Below are positions 44,647 through 58,190 of a stretch of DNA of 64,000 nucleotides, one piece after another (positions within the stretch are counted from its first letter, which is position 1; each line of letters opens with the position of its first letter). This DNA comes from Bromus sterilis (Eukaryota > Streptophyta > Magnoliopsida > Poales > Poaceae): assembly GCA_950022295.1 (NCBI GenBank), contig OX465598.1:61178001-61242000 (forward strand), read 5' to 3'. The position numbers were made by a program, and so were the translations under genes. The notes below the pieces were generated by a model. That model did no database searches and was not told the DNA's origin. It saw only the letters and a program-made list of their open reading frames with translations.

Positions 44647-46270
44647 TGGCTTCTCGCCCTTCGTTGGTAGGCCCCAAGTGGAAGGCGTGATGCAGTACAG
44701 CAGCTAGTTTCCCTCGGTGAAGATACCAAGGTTTGTCTCCAGTAGGACTCCGGAGATGATAAGTAGGTGTCAGCGGCGCAACTGACGTGGACCTGCACAC
44801 AGACACAGATAACTTTGTTCCCAACGAAGTTCAGAGAGGTTGTCAATCTCTCTGGTCTTGTTGTTCACAAAGGGTAAAAACACAAGGGATAATGATAGCA
44901 ACTTGAAAGTAAAAAGCAGTAAAGTAAATATAGCGTGGCAACAATAATAAGGATATGGACCGGGATACGTGATGTTCGCTAGTGATGTCTCTCTCCCAAA
45001 AGACGATAAAATTGCTATGCGAGGTAAACAAATTACAGAAAGGCAATTGACAGGATTATGAACGCACCGCAATGCTAACTATGCTACAAAAGAAAGGAAG
45101 AGGTTCAAAAGCACGGGCAGTACGCCAAAGTAAGTAGACCGTAATCCAACTGCATCTACTACTAATCATCCACCTTGAGATATCTATCCAGAACATCTCG
45201 CTGGTATTAAGTTGCGAGCCCCACCCAAAGTGTAAACCCAAAGCAACAGACAACTGCATTAAAAAGAACTCTGCGTAAAGTAAACAATCCTTGCAACCGC
45301 GGTTACAAGCACCGTTGTTTTCCCCCTTGTGGCAACAACACGTCCCCTAGACTCATGTTTCTGTCACTCAAGCATGTCATCGGGGAGGCATGAACCCACA
45401 ATCTAGCACAACGCTCCCTCTTGGAGTCACTACCTACTACTTGGCCAAAGCAATAAACAGCAACGGAGAACATGCAAGAATTACTTAGGAACAAAAATAT
45501 AAAAGATAGAAACCAAATATATTAATCTATCACAATCTGAACATAATCTCATAATCCATCAGATCCGATCAAACTCAACATAGCAATTGCAGAAATATTA
45601 CAAAGGTGCCTCGATCATGTAGGGCAGCTCACGAGGTCTAAACAATGAAGATCAAAGAGGGGAGGAGAACATCACATAGCTACTGATCACGGACCCATGG
45701 TCCAAGGAAAACTACTCACGAGACATTCGGGAAGCATCCATGGTGGAGAGGAGACTCCCGGAGGTCAATCCTCCCTCCGACAGGGTGCCGGGAAGAGGTC
45801 TTCTGGTGCTCCCGATCTTCGGAAGCGCAGCGGCGGAGGAACAAAGGCGAGTTTGTGGAATAGGGTTCTTCCTCTGGAGTTTCCCCGTGACACAGAATAA
45901 ATAGGCGAAGGGGGCAGCCAGAGGTGGACCAGGGGCCCTAGGCGCCCCCCTGGCGCGGCCAGGGGTGGGGCCGTGCCGGGTGGCCGCCTGGGCCCCCTGG
46001 CTCCCCTTTGGCCCCTCTCGGGATCTTCGCGAAGCTTCCATCAGGCTGATTTTTTATCTGAATTTTCCTGAATTTTTCTGGCACTTTTTATATGGGGGAA
46101 AACTGAAATAGAAAAACAGCAGAAAACAGGAACTGGCACTGGGGTGCACTAAGTTAATAGGTTAGTCCAAATATGATAAAAAATGTATGAAAGTGTATCT
46201 AGATCATAGCAATATCACACAAAACATGCATGGAGCAAGCAGAAATTATAGATACGTTTTGGACGTATCA
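44644..46270 (-). repeat. 3' LTR of the Athila-like element
   Basis: 1627 bases. On the plus strand it runs from TGATGGCTTCTCGCCC to GATACGTTTTGGACGTATCA. Its first ~770 bases match 53623-54390 with about 13 substitutions and one 5-base indel. Confidence 0.9.
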
Positions 46271-46285
46271 ACATCCCCAAGCTTA
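46271..46285 (-). other. Polypurine tract of the Athila-like element
   Basis: The minus strand reads TAAGCTTGGGGATGT directly before the LTR start TGATACGTCC. Confidence 0.8.
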
Positions 46286-47567
46286 ATTCCTGCTCGTCCT
46301 CGAGTAGGTAAATGATAACAACATAATTTCTGTGGTGACATGCTAGCAACCATAAAAGAACTTTGAAAAGTAAAACAAGCAAGGTTAGAGATTCAATTCA
46401 AGTAATAACATGCAAGAGTCTATATTAGCATTGAAACAAGCAACAAAAGAACATTAGGTGCAAGAGCTCTCGCTGTCCGTGACTCGAATGTCTCCAAATG
46501 GTGTTTGCGTGCAAGAAGGGGGATAGGGAATACGAGAAAAAGTATTTTTGTGTTGAGAACTCAATCTACTAAAGTTTCACACTTGGTCTTCTTTGGAATC
46601 TTATCTTGACTCGTCCCCAGACCACTAGCCAGGTACAAGTCAGTTTGATCCACTCCTTTTCGATATTTCGAGCACTCATGCAATGGATGAGCGTAAGCAC
46701 GAGAGTTGACACTTAGGATGGCAAAGAGAGAATATGGTGGAGGAGGAAGACAAAAAGGATGAGAAAGTCTCACATCAATGAGGACAATCATAGGCAAGCG
46801 ATACCAAATGATAGATATGATGTGAGGAGTAGGGATTGCCATGCAACGGATGTGCATACGAGCTAAGAAGCTCTCCAATGGAACTATATGCATAAAGATC
46901 ATCTCTATGGAGTACAAGGATATAAAGGGAGTACTAGTGTGGATCTCTCAAAAGGATAATAGTGTTACCCATTTCTCCCTTTTTATTTCTTTTTCTCTTT
47001 TTTCTATTTTTTTGTATTTTTTTGTGGCCTCAATGGCTCTTTCTATTTAACTTTCATTTGTTCTCTTTGGGATCTTTTAATGTGTCCACTTTGGGATTTT
47101 TTCCTCACTTAAGGGCAACACTCTATTTTACAAGAAGGTAAAGGAGATCTTTCACACTTTACAAGGTACTCAAAATCATAAAGAAGACATAAATATCATG
47201 AAGTATGCAATGTATGTCGCTGCCAGTGTAGCAGGAACATGTTTGACATGAAGATCAAGTCATGAAGAGGTGGATGTTGCATGGAAATGTAACTCGGAAA
47301 GGCTATGGAAATGCCTTGATATGTAGGTATGGTGGCTGTTTTGAGGAAAGATATAAGGAGGCTTATGATGACAGAGCGTATCATGCCAAGGGTTTGGATG
47401 TACCGGCGAAGGTGGACACCAACTCTCGGAGTGAGAAGAAGGCAATGCACGGTATGTGAGAGGCTAGCAAAATATGGGAAGGTGGAAGTGTCAACTTTCA
47501 ATACTTACATTAGTCCGAAGAACTCATGCACGTATTATCGGTAACTCTCAATCTAATAAGGAGGTTC
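46286..47567 (-). other. 3' untranslated interior of the Athila-like element
   Basis: No frame over about 120 codons has a recognisable domain. It is continuous with 50794 onward once the solo LTR and one GGTTC are removed. Confidence 0.6.
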
Positions 47568-50500
47568 TGTAACAGCCCAGTTTTTGCAAAAATTAAAAAT
47601 TTTGTTTTCAGTGTGAATTGTTTGATTGTCTGATTTGTTTGCGGTGTTTGCATCCCCGATTTAAAGGTCGGCGATTATTTTCCCCCTCTTATCTCGTATC
47701 GGACGGAGACCGACCCTTGCTACCCTGACACTCGACCTTTGCGACACCGGGTTTCACCCGATCACCGTCGCGAAAACCGCACGAGACCAGCCGCAGCCAA
47801 CGGAACGAAAAACCCCGTTTAATAATTAAACGTGATATTTTTATAGTGCGCCGGAAAGTGTTTTCGGAACGGTTCCAGCGCGAGGTGAACGCCTCCGGCT
47901 CGACGCACGGATCGCGCAGTTCGAAGTTTTACCCGAATCGGAGGTACTGCGGACCCCCGGCGGTCAGAAACGTGAGCACCGCGCGCGAGAGAGAAAAACC
48001 GGAGATGTTTTTGCAAACTGCCAGCCACCTGGGCTACAAATAGACCACCCCACCTAGCGCCGCCGCGCTCGCCTCGACCTGCGCCGCCGGCCACCGACGG
48101 GGGCGCCGCCGCCGATGTCGTCGGGGACGAGGCAGCCCCAGCCTCCCGCTCGCCCGCTCCAACCGCAGGGGCCAGCCAGGCCAGGTGGGCCGGCGAGCCC
48201 TCCCAGGCCAGCCAGCGTCCCAAGCCCAGGCCACCGCTCCACTTGGGCCTCGGCCCAAGAGGTCAGCCCCCCTTTTTCTTTTATTTTTATTTTTATTTTT
48301 ATTTTTTTGATCTGTTTTTTTTTCTGTTGGGCCCAAATAGGACTAGATTCGGCCCGTTTAGGTTTTTTTCGTCTCTGCTAGTTTTTTTTATTTAATCTAG
48401 GCAGTTTTAGTTGTTTATTTTGCGGTAGCTGTAACTTTTTAACCGTAGCTCCGATTGCGACGCGTAAAATATGAAACTTGCTTAGAATTGTGTCTAGTTT
48501 AGTAATTTATTGTTTGTTTCCATGTTTGAGCTTGTTTACTTGCTGTTTGACTGCTAATTACACTGTCTGCCACTGTAAACTGTAACTGCTATAACTTTTT
48601 ATCCATTGCTCGGATTAAAATGTTCTTTATATGTAACTTGACTAGAATTGCATGTAGATTGTGTTTATGCTGTTCTTGCTTGCTAAGAAAAATAATAAAA
48701 TATTGTTTAGGGCAAAACAGTACCAAATGCAATATTTATCGTGGGGTCCGCAATAGTTTGCATGTCTAGGATTTCACCCCACTTAAATTGACTAGCTTAG
48801 GTAGTTTATTTATGCTTCACCTCTTGTCATGCTTCTGTGCTTTGCCATGTTAACAACCTTTGTTGATCACCTGTAGCTAAACAACTTGAACCACCGTAAA
48901 CGTGCGGTATCGTCGTGTGTGACGAGTACTCCACTTAACCTGTTGGTAACCGCTCTCGACGGTAGGTGCGATGTCTCGGTTTACTCTTTGTTGATGCTTG
49001 CTCGTGTTTGCTTCGTAGTAATAGATGCTTGCTCGTTGATTTCTTTCCAGTGTTTACTTCTTGTGTGCTCCCGCGGGTACCTCTCGGAGACGATGCGAGC
49101 ATGCGATCGACTACACCTTCGGAACCCGACTTATCAACAGGCAAGGACTTGCATTACTTATGATCCATTCTATTTCAACCAGCGGTTTGCATGATAGTCT
49201 AGGTTAGGCTCGATGTTTGATCCTACCACATGTTTACAGCCTTTTTCAAACCGATACAGCCATGTCCCCTGCCAGCAAACCATGTACTGCTATGTTACTA
49301 TTTCTCGTTGCTCAGCCCCTGCTTAGTATGCATGCTTAGGATGCTACGATGTTACCCTCTTACTCTTTGGGTTGGGATATCACCTGATTATTGTATTATT
49401 GTTGATGATATGATTATTATTAATGTTGACTATATTCGACGAAGGATGGAAGGTCTAGGCTATCCCGCCCCGACGCTTTGTTCCATTCGAGTCACCTAGG
49501 ATCCGAGTTCCGGGTATTGGTTTTAAGACTGAGCGTGCCTAACCGCGTGTGGGATTTTATGGGGTCCCCTTTTCTTACCTACCTAGCTTCAAACATTTCT
49601 AGTGGTGGCCCAAGCTGATTTACCATTTGAAACCGTGTGTGTGCTGGTCGGCCGCCAGTTGTTTACAAACAAACCAGGGCCAGGAGGACATAGTTTCTTG
49701 GCTGGCCCACTTTGTCCGGCTGAGGACCCGGTCTCATAAGAGAACTAACCGGCTATCCAAACCTGCGACAGACGGTTGAGACCAGATCGAGAGCGCGGCC
49801 GGCTCCTGAGATGGATGTCGACTCACCGGGGGCCACCCGGATTTGTTCGTTGTTAGTTAGAGGGACGTGTCGTTTCGGATCTCTTGGAACTAAATCATAA
49901 AATGGTTGCCTGTGATGGGTAGCAACTGAGAGTGATGGACGTGTGTGCGGAGCCTCGTAATGGGCAGTTGGTACACCCCTGCAGGGTTAAATCTTTTCGA
50001 GAAGCCGTGTCCACGGTTATGGACGACTCGAGACCTACTCCTTGTTCATAGACAACAACAACTGAGATAATCTTAATAACTTGATCAACGTGTGTGTGTG
50101 CCATGACTGCTTCTTCTTCGTCGGGATGCGAAGAGGAGGACAAGGATAGGATAGGTGTTATGTTTGCGTAGTAGTTGATAGCAAGACTTGTTGGATGCGA
50201 TTCCTCATCGAATGCTTGGCTTCTTATCTTACTCTCTAGATCGTTAGCCACTTCATAAATGCTAGTGCGGCAGCAACCTCACCACTTACCCCTTCCTTAC
50301 CGTAAACTACTAGTTGTCCTAGAATGACGAGTGATGAAGTCCTTGCTGGGTCAGATGACCACTACAGTTGGATGCTGAGTACCTCTGTACTCATGATACT
50401 ACCCCCAAACTCTTTTCAGGGTTCTGATCGACAACAGGTATGGTGATCAACATTTCACGTGGAGACTCGACGACGACTAGTTAGGCGGATCCCGGCGGAG

Positions 50501-50788
50501 GGCCTGGACCCGTGTGGTTATGGGATCGATGTTTTTCTCTTTGCCACTAGGCATTTGATTGTAGTCTGTACTCAGACATGTATCTTCCGCTGTTGTAATG
50601 TATTTGAGGCAGTTGTATGCCGATTGTATGAGATGTTGTATTCTTTTATCTGTAATGTTGTGATATCATGTTGGAAATCCGGGGCATATGGCTATGTCAT
50701 ATGTCGCGGTGGGACCGATATGTGCTTCGTCCCCGGATCTGGATGGAAACACCTAGATCTGGAACAGTACCGCATATCGGGCCTTACA
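47568..50788 (+). repeat. Solo LTR of a Gypsy-type element, with GGTTC target duplication
   Basis: It starts TGTAACAGCCCAGTTTTTGC and ends CATATCGGGCCTTACA, with GGTTC on both sides (47563-47567 and 50789-50793) and no internal retrotransposon sequence next to it. Length is 3221 bases. Its second half shares ordered blocks with the LTR at 54391-58169 (TACACCC.TGCA.GGTTAA, GCCG.GTC..CGGTTA.GGAC), so the parent was probably a related chromodomain Gypsy. The + orientation is inferred from this similarity. Solo LTRs arise by recombination between the two LTRs of one element. Confidence 0.88.
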
Positions 50789-50793
50789 GGTTC

Positions 50794-52196
50794 ACAAAGA
50801 GACAAGTACCACGAGTAGGAGTGTATGGGGGTTTGGTTATCCTTGCGCATCCTCGACTCATGGTACGTGAGTGTTCTCTGATATTGGACTCCTCAGAAGA
50901 GTAGTGATCCATCTAGTAGCTAGAGTTCTCAACTAGTTTTTGTAGGTTTTGAAAATACACACGGATTGCCCAAAATATGACACCTATCACTAATAGGCAA
51001 GAGCTCTTGACACCAAAAGTTCAAACATTACTCACATCAATACCTCAAAACTATTGCAAGTTACTACTAAAATTAAATAGCAACCTCAATCACCTACTTC
51101 TTAAAACAAGACCCAACTCAGTGCAACAACCAACTCTCTTTAACAAGATAAACATGAAAACTAAAAAGAGTTGCAGCAACAAACTAAACAAAAGCCAAGG
51201 CTCTTGCTAAAGACAAACTAAGACTAAAACTAAACATGGCAGTAGCTATGAAAAGATAAAGAACACACAACAGCAAAAAGATAAGCAGGAAAAAAATCCT
51301 ATGATGTGTTCTAAATTTTGAAAGTGGAGCGTGTTTCTCTCCCACACAAGGTAAGACGGGATCTAACTTTTTATGAACAGAAAAAAAAGCTAAAGAAAAC
51401 TAAAAACAAAACCTAAGAGCGAGACGCTCCAAGCATAGCACATAACGCATGAAGTGATAAAAATATAGCGAGACGAAGGACGAAGTGATGATTGTTGATG
51501 GAGAAGGGGATGCACGGGGGAATCCCCAAGCTTAGACACTTGAGTCTCCTTGAATATTTATTGGGGATGCATGGGGGCATCCCCAAGCTTGAGCGCTTGA
51601 CACTCCTGGATCTTTTTTCATCATCTTCCATCGCGCACTTGAAAACTCCCTTCATACATAACTCATCATAAGCTGATTAGAGAGGTTAGTACCCTTAATA
51701 AATAATTTGCCCCACTGGATAAAAAGATATTTTTGAAGATCTACTGTTTCTCAAGAGTGCCAAAAAGTTTTTGCAAAGAAAAAGCAAGCTTAAGGTTTGC
51801 AAAAGTTAGGAGAGACAAAACGTGGCAGAATCTGTGAAAAACAGAACAGCAGATAGTAAAAACAATTAGGGGCACTTCTTCAACTCAAATAAAAAAACTC
51901 AGAACATACGGAAGTTTCGTAATTGTATAGAGCATACTGTGTAAAAATTTCAGCTCAAAAAGATTAACTGGGATTTTTCTGGAATTTTTCTGGTCACGAG
52001 GACAGAATCTGTTTCCGGACATCATGTCACAACTTTTACTTCCCTTGCCTTAAGAGGCTATAACTTGGCACAAAGCTGAAAAATAAAGATACAATGATGT
52101 TGCTACAGAAGTAAAAATCATCAAGACACAAAAAAATAAAAAATAAACACCTAAATCCGTTGCGGGCTGCCTCCCGAAAGCGCTTCTTTAAAGCCA
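50794..52196 (-). other. Interior of the Athila-like element downstream of its ORF
   Basis: Holds two imperfect copies of a GGATGCA.GGGG.ATCCCCAAGCTT word at about 51507-51535 and 51564-51592, resembling the element's own polypurine tract. No open frame with a domain. Confidence 0.6.
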
Positions 52197-53450
52197 TTAG
52201 CTAGGCTTAAAGATTATGGAAGATGATCTCACAAGAATAAGAATTTTGAAGAAAAAGAGAGCATCAAGAAGCAAATGTGAAACACATTTAAGCCTAACCC
52301 ACTTCCTATGCATAGGCATCTTGTAAGAAAATAAATCAAAGAAGCACAAAGTGACATGCATAGGAAGGTAGAACAAGAACAACTTCAAAACTTTCAACAT
52401 GAGGAGAGGTGTTTTTGTAACATGGAAGTTTCTACAACCAAACTTTCCTCTCTCAAAGTAATTTTCAGTAGCATCATGAACAACATCAAGAATATAACTA
52501 TCACATAAATCATGTTGTTCATGACCTACAAGCACACGTGTATTGTTTTGAACACGGTTTTTAGGATGATAAGATAGATGCAACCCATCACATTGAGCCT
52601 TGATAAGAGCATAGTTCTCCGGAATATGAATTGGAGATTTCAAAAGGATAATAGGACAATCAAGTGTGGGTGCAATAGAAACAATTTCATGCTTAACATG
52701 AGGAACTATAGCAAGTTCATCTCCGTAAGCATAATCCATAGTGTCATCACGGCCATAAGCATAGAAGGCGTCGACTTCATCAAAAAGGGATATTTCAAAA
52801 GAATCCATAGGATCATAACACTCATATAAGGTAAGAGTCAAAGAGTTACTCTCATTATAAGGTAGACATGGATGGCTCCATTCTTCCTCCTCTTGTTCGT
52901 CACTCTCCTCCTCTTTTTCATCCAAGGAGCTTTCAGGTTCAGTAATTTCTTCTTCCATAGAGTCCTGCAAAACATTAGTCTCTTCCTTTGGAGGAGAGAT
53001 TCTCTCAAGATGATCAGTAATATAATAATTTGCATCATAATTTTCCAAACAATAGTTAAGTATAGCAAGACTCTCAGATTTTTAAGGGGCGTCATCAATA
53101 TTTTCAAGAAAAGAAGTAATTTCATAGGCACCCTTAAAAGCAACAAATTCATCTATTTGTTCTGCATCATAAAAATCATAATTTCCCTTAGCATAAGAAG
53201 CTAAGGTTTCATCCTCATTGTACTCACATTGGAAAGCAAGGTGTTTGTGCCTCATAAAGCAACAAGATTCATCCCTGCAGAAAGATATATTATATATTGA
53301 GCACAAGTTTTTAGCATACTCATACAATTGATGTATGAGTCTCCATAAGTGTATCCCTTTTTGAGACAAGCGGTATTCCTTGTAATATTCTTGTTGATCC
53401 TCGGTGAATCCTCCATGCCAATAAGATCTAGTTTCAAAGAAGTTAGACAT
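52197..53450 (-). pseudogene. Unknown acidic ORF of the non-autonomous LTR element, split by one stop
   Basis: Read on the minus strand, a frame opens at 53450 with MSNFFETRSYWHGGFTEDQ, meets TAA at 53084-53082 and continues in the same frame to 52197, about 417 codons in all. Its place, about 145 bases inside the primer site, is where gag would lie, but I see no zinc knuckle, protease or polymerase motif. Features: a cysteine/histidine-containing CRDESCCFMRHKHLAFQC segment, an acidic block (EKEEESDEQEEEEW), and a hydrophobic, Phe/Leu-rich C terminus (KLFLFYLPMHVTLCFFDLF). It may be a remnant of a diverged gag or an element-specific protein. With one nonsense codon in an otherwise open frame, decay is recent. 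I do not recognise the family. Confidence 0.65.
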
Positions 53451-53595
53451 TGATTGGCAAGTAAGGAACTAGACATACTATTTTTGGTATTTTTGATAAG
53501 GGACACAAAAGTAAAAACTGAAAGGTAAACTAACAAGACTAAAAAAAACAAAGGTAAAGGGTAGTGTGCAACTCCCCTATCTTAGCACTCGGAGT

Positions 53596-53612
53596 CCCCG
53601 ACAACGGCGCCA
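53596..53612 (-). other. Primer binding site, tRNA-Asp type
   Basis: The minus strand reads TGGCGCCGTTGTCGGGG, ten bases inside the 5' LTR, close to the TGGCGCCGTTGCCGGGG site typical of Athila-like elements. Confidence 0.85.
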
Positions 53613-53622
53613 GAAATTCGCT

Positions 53623-54390
53623 TGATGGCTTCTCGCCCTTCGTTGGTAGGCCCCAAGTGGAAGGCGTGATGCAGTACAGCAGCGAGTTTCCCTCGGTGAA
53701 GATAGCAAGGTTTGTCTCCAGTAGGACTCCGGAGATGATAAGTAGGTGTCAGCGGCGCAACTGACGTGGACCTGCACACAGACACAGATAACTTTGTTCC
53801 CAACGAAGAGAGGTTGTCAATCTCTCCGGTCTTGTTGTTCACAAAGGGTAAAAACACAAGGGATAATGATAGCAACTTGAAAGTAAAAAGCAGTAAAGTA
53901 AATATAGCATGGCAACAATAATAAGGATATGGACCGGGATACGTGATGTTTGCTAGTGATGTCTCTCTCCCAAAAGACGATAAAATTGCTATGCGAGGTA
54001 AACAAATTACAGAAAGGAAATTGACAGGATTATGAACGCACCGCAATGCTAACTATGCTACAAAAGAAAGGAAGAGGTTCAAAAGCACGGGCAGTACGCC
54101 AAAGTAAGTAGACCGTAATCCAACTGCATCTACTACTAATCATCCACCTTGAGATATCTATCCAGAACATCTCGCTGGTATTAAGTTGCGAGCCCCACAC
54201 AAAGTGTAAACCCAAAGCAACAGACAACTGCATTAAAAATAACTCTGCGTAAAGTAAACAATCCTTGCAACCGCGGTTACAAGCACCATTGTTTTCCCCC
54301 TTGTGGCAACAGCACATCCCCTAGACTCATGTTTCTGTCACTCAAGCATGTCATCGGGGAGGCATAAACCCACAATCTAGCACAACCCTC
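53623..54390 (-). repeat. Part of the 5' LTR of the Athila-like element, interrupted at 54390
   Basis: Matches 44644-45416 and stops abruptly at CACAACCCTC, where the Gypsy LTR begins. The missing ~850 bases should lie to the right of the Gypsy element, outside the window. Confidence 0.9.
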
Positions 54391-57300
54391 TGTCAGAACC
54401 CCAACTAGGGTAAGTGCTAGGGTTTGAGTGCCCTTTGCATCATGTGCAAAATTTCAAATGAAATTCATAAATGGGGAAGCAAAAAGCCCTGAGGAATTTA
54501 AATAAATGGCCAGATAAAAGTCTTTTTCCAAAAATCATTTGAATAGTTGGAAAATTCCTATAAATGATGTTAATCATTTCAAAAGTGGTTTGGGTTCATT
54601 CCCATACTCAAGGAATTTTCTAAAAATCAAAATGTGCCTTGGAAATTAAAATTGACCCCTATTTGATTTGAAATTCAAATAAGTTGAATTTCAAAAATGC
54701 CCAACACCTAGGAGTGGTTTGCTACTGACCACCTAGTATTTATAAAATTACTTGGGCATTTTACAAAATTGCCTAGCTATTTATTTCTAGGCACAACAAA
54801 AATAACAGAAAAGAAAAGAAGAAAGAAATAGAAAAAGGAAACAACCTTGGCTTTCAGCCCAACTCATTCCCCCGAGCCCACCAGCCTGGCCCAGCCCGCC
54901 GAATCCTCTGTCGTCTTCCTCCACCTGCTCGTTGTCGAGCATGCCGAGCCCCGCCGAGGACACCGCGACGGCCAGGCCGTCTACGCCTCTTCCCCGAGCT
55001 TATCTCCTCGCCAAGACGACGCCTGGAAGGCCCCCTCACTCTTCCTCCCCTCCTCTGGCTCACCCCCTTCCTCCTCGTCGTCGTTTTGGCGCACACCGAA
55101 ACCCGCCGAAGCACGCCGCCATGGGAACCCGCGGCCACGACGCGTCATAGCCCCTACGACCGTGTCCTTCGTCCTTAACACCGTCGTCTTTGTCTCCAGG
55201 CAACGGATCGGGAGAACCCTCGAGCTGGAGCCATCGCAATCGACACCGCAACCTCGCCGGAACCAGAAGAACTCGCCGCCGAATTCGTCGCCGTTGAGCT
55301 CTTCCCGCCACCATCGACTAGACCATCGAGCTCCCCGTGCTCTGGTGAGCGAAACCCCCCTAAGCCCTGCCTTTTCCGCGCTCCCAGACACCGTGCCCAT
55401 CGAGCCGAGCTCCGGCTGCCGTCGCACCTCCACGCCGACGAGACTACGGCCACCCCCAGCCCTTCCCGTGGGCACGAGGTGATGCAGACGTGCACGAGGA
55501 GCACTCTGGTGGTCTCCCCGTGCCTCCCCGTGGCCGGATTCGCCTGCTGCGTGGGCGCCACCGCCTCCAGTGGTCGCCGGCGGCTAACCGCCGGCCGGCC
55601 AGTTTAATTAGGGGGCTAACCCCCTGATTAGTTAGGCCTTGGGCCACTGACAGGTGGGGCCAGCCCCCTCTAAATCAATTTAAGTTTTAAATTACAGCGG
55701 GTTTAACCCCACTGTCACTGACAGACATGGCCCAGCTGTCAGCCCCCCTTGTGATGTCACCCTGACCTCAGCATGACGCAATAAAGGTTTTCCAGAGAAT
55801 TAAAATACTCCAGAAATTACAGAAAATTGAATAAACTTTGGAAAATCATAACTAATTCATATGAACTCCAAATTGGACATATAATATATGAAAAATTATC
55901 AGAAAAATCCAAGGATTATGAATATGGTCTCTGTTTTCATGTTTGACCATTTTAAAATGGGTGAACAGTGCAAAACATCCATATGGCTTTATTTCAAATT
56001 CAAATTTGAAGCACATTTGCAAATGACTTTGCATTTGACTTATTTTAAATGGAATTGTACCCACATTGTGATCAAGAACATCACCATTTCAATATTGATC
56101 ATGTGTTTGAGCATTGCAAATAAATTTATACCTTGTTTGATTGTTTGCTCGATAGACGTGCAACCGGAACCGGAGGCCACCTCCTTCGTTGAAGACCCCG
56201 ATATCGAAACTCGTCAGCAAGGCAAGCAAACCCCATTGATCATGTCTATAAAATCCCAATTCCCTCTCAGTCTCGCTTATGCATGTTTAGGAGATCATCT
56301 TGTATCGATTCTACCGCATAGTTGAACCCATATCCGATGCATGACCTATCATCTTGTCACAGTAGTAAGCAAACCACAATCCTAGCCGACATAGGAGTTG
56401 ATTGATATCATGAGGCCCCTGCAACTGTTATAGCTTATTGCATGCTTAGTGTTACATGAGGTTTTTTTTATGTGAGTCGGGATGATGGTGAACATGGTGT
56501 TGATGAAAGTGAAACTGTGTCGGTGAATCCACCCTAATACAAGGTGAACGATGAGAGGTTGTGTAGGAGTACACAGTGGGTTGTCTCGTTGAACACCGCC
56601 TTAAGCATCGAGTTCTTGTATGGTAATCCAAGACAAAGAGTACAACCACACATTGGGCTCACTGACCCCTCTCGGCCTAGTACCTTGATCCGTGTCGACG
56701 TCCAGGAGTCACATTAGTTCGGGCTTTCCATTTGACATGTGCATAGAAAAAGAACGAAGGAAATGGTTGCATCATATAGATATGTGGGTGCACCTGTGAG
56801 GCAGGAAAACCATCTGCCAGAGGTGGCGTCTCGGTCACCTACATTGTTTGAGTCCGTTTCGTTGATCCGCCCGGGCTCTCGAGCGGAGGCAAACTCAGAT
56901 AGTCAACTCCTGGAATAGACCGGTTGTGAGCGAAGTGTCGTGGTGAACATCCTCGCTGCCACCTCTTGAACGGTGGCGAGACCTGGCGGTAACCGATGGT
57001 CATGTGTGTGTAGCTTACACCCTTGCAAGGTTAACAAAACTATTCGAATAGCCGCGTCTGCGGTTAAGGACTACTTGGAACCTGTACCTGATTATTAGAC
57101 AACTTAAATGGATACTTATAAAACTCGCAAGATAAGCGTGAGTGCTATGGTGTGCTTCCTCGTGGGGAAGTCGAGGAAGTAACCATAGTGGTGTATTGGT
57201 TGGAGATGTAGTGGACTCGTGTACGCTTCTTACCTCAAGTCTGGTAGTCGTAGTTCAGGAATAGCCAAATCAAAGCTGGCACTTCTGCTGATCAAACCCC

Positions 57301-58169
57301 ACCTCCTTTACCTTGATACTTGAGCATGAGTAGTATAGATCTGATGTAAGTCTTGCTGAGTACGAGTTTGTACTCACGTTTGCTTATTCTATGTTTTAGA
57401 TGGAAACCTAGACCCCGATGGAGTCATCGACCTGAAGCTCGACGTTGACCTTGGTAGTATAGTTCCAGACAGCAGTCTGGTCCCTCGTGGAAGGGCATGT
57501 TTGTTTACAAGGCCTCTCTAAGTCATTTGTTAAACTTGTCTGTACTCAGACCTAATTTGCTTCCGTTGTATGATGTAATGTTGATCACAGACATGTGATC
57601 TTTGTATGCTCTATGTGTATATCAATAAAGAGTACTTTGTAGAGTTATGTGATGATACCTGCTGTTCATACTAGGCATCTGTGCTGCGTGTATGTTTATT
57701 ACATGCATGCCTTAGTATGGGTTTTCGAGACCTTAGTTGTGATCTAGCTGACGGTCTTTTATACACCAAGTGGCCCTTAGATGTGCGCAGCTTGGGGCAT
57801 CGCGATGCGATTGTTCGTGACTCTGTCACGTGCACACTTTGTTGTATGATCGAGCCCGCCCTAGACCCCGACTAAGTGATCGGGCTGGAGTAAGTCTATG
57901 TAAGAGTTAGGATTCAATCGATAACATGGTTGAGGCGACTTGTCTATGAGTATGGGATTCACCACCCATAAGCATTTAGACTTGTGAGCGGACGTTGAGG
58001 ACCCATCTCAGTTGATCATCCGGCCTGGATGGGATGCCCCTCACTTTTGATGCTTTCCGAGAGCGTTCTGTGCTTGGCCTTGTCTGCTTAGACAAGTGGG
58101 TACGGCTCTCGGCTCTCCATGTGATTGTATCGTGACTGGAATTACATATGCTAACCCCGGGTCCCGACA
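54391..58169 (+). repeat. 5' LTR of the Gypsy element
   Basis: 3779 bases, TGTCAGAACCCCAACTAGGG to GGGTCCCGACA. A GC-rich block at 54850-55640 carries long frames (for example 54847-55482) that recur in the second LTR and have no domain; they are not called as genes. Confidence 0.9.
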
Positions 58170-58190
58170 GACTTGCTATCAGAGCAGGAC
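58170..58190 (+). other. Primer binding site of the Gypsy element
   Basis: CTTGCTATCAGAGCAGG resembles the TGGTATCAGAGC complement of initiator tRNA-Met, with mismatches at its start. Confidence 0.65.

Noticed and set aside
54847..55482. 211-codon frame in the Gypsy LTR, with a counterpart at 63479-63859
   Set aside because: Repeated in both LTRs, Ser/Pro-rich by composition, no domain; LTR sequence.
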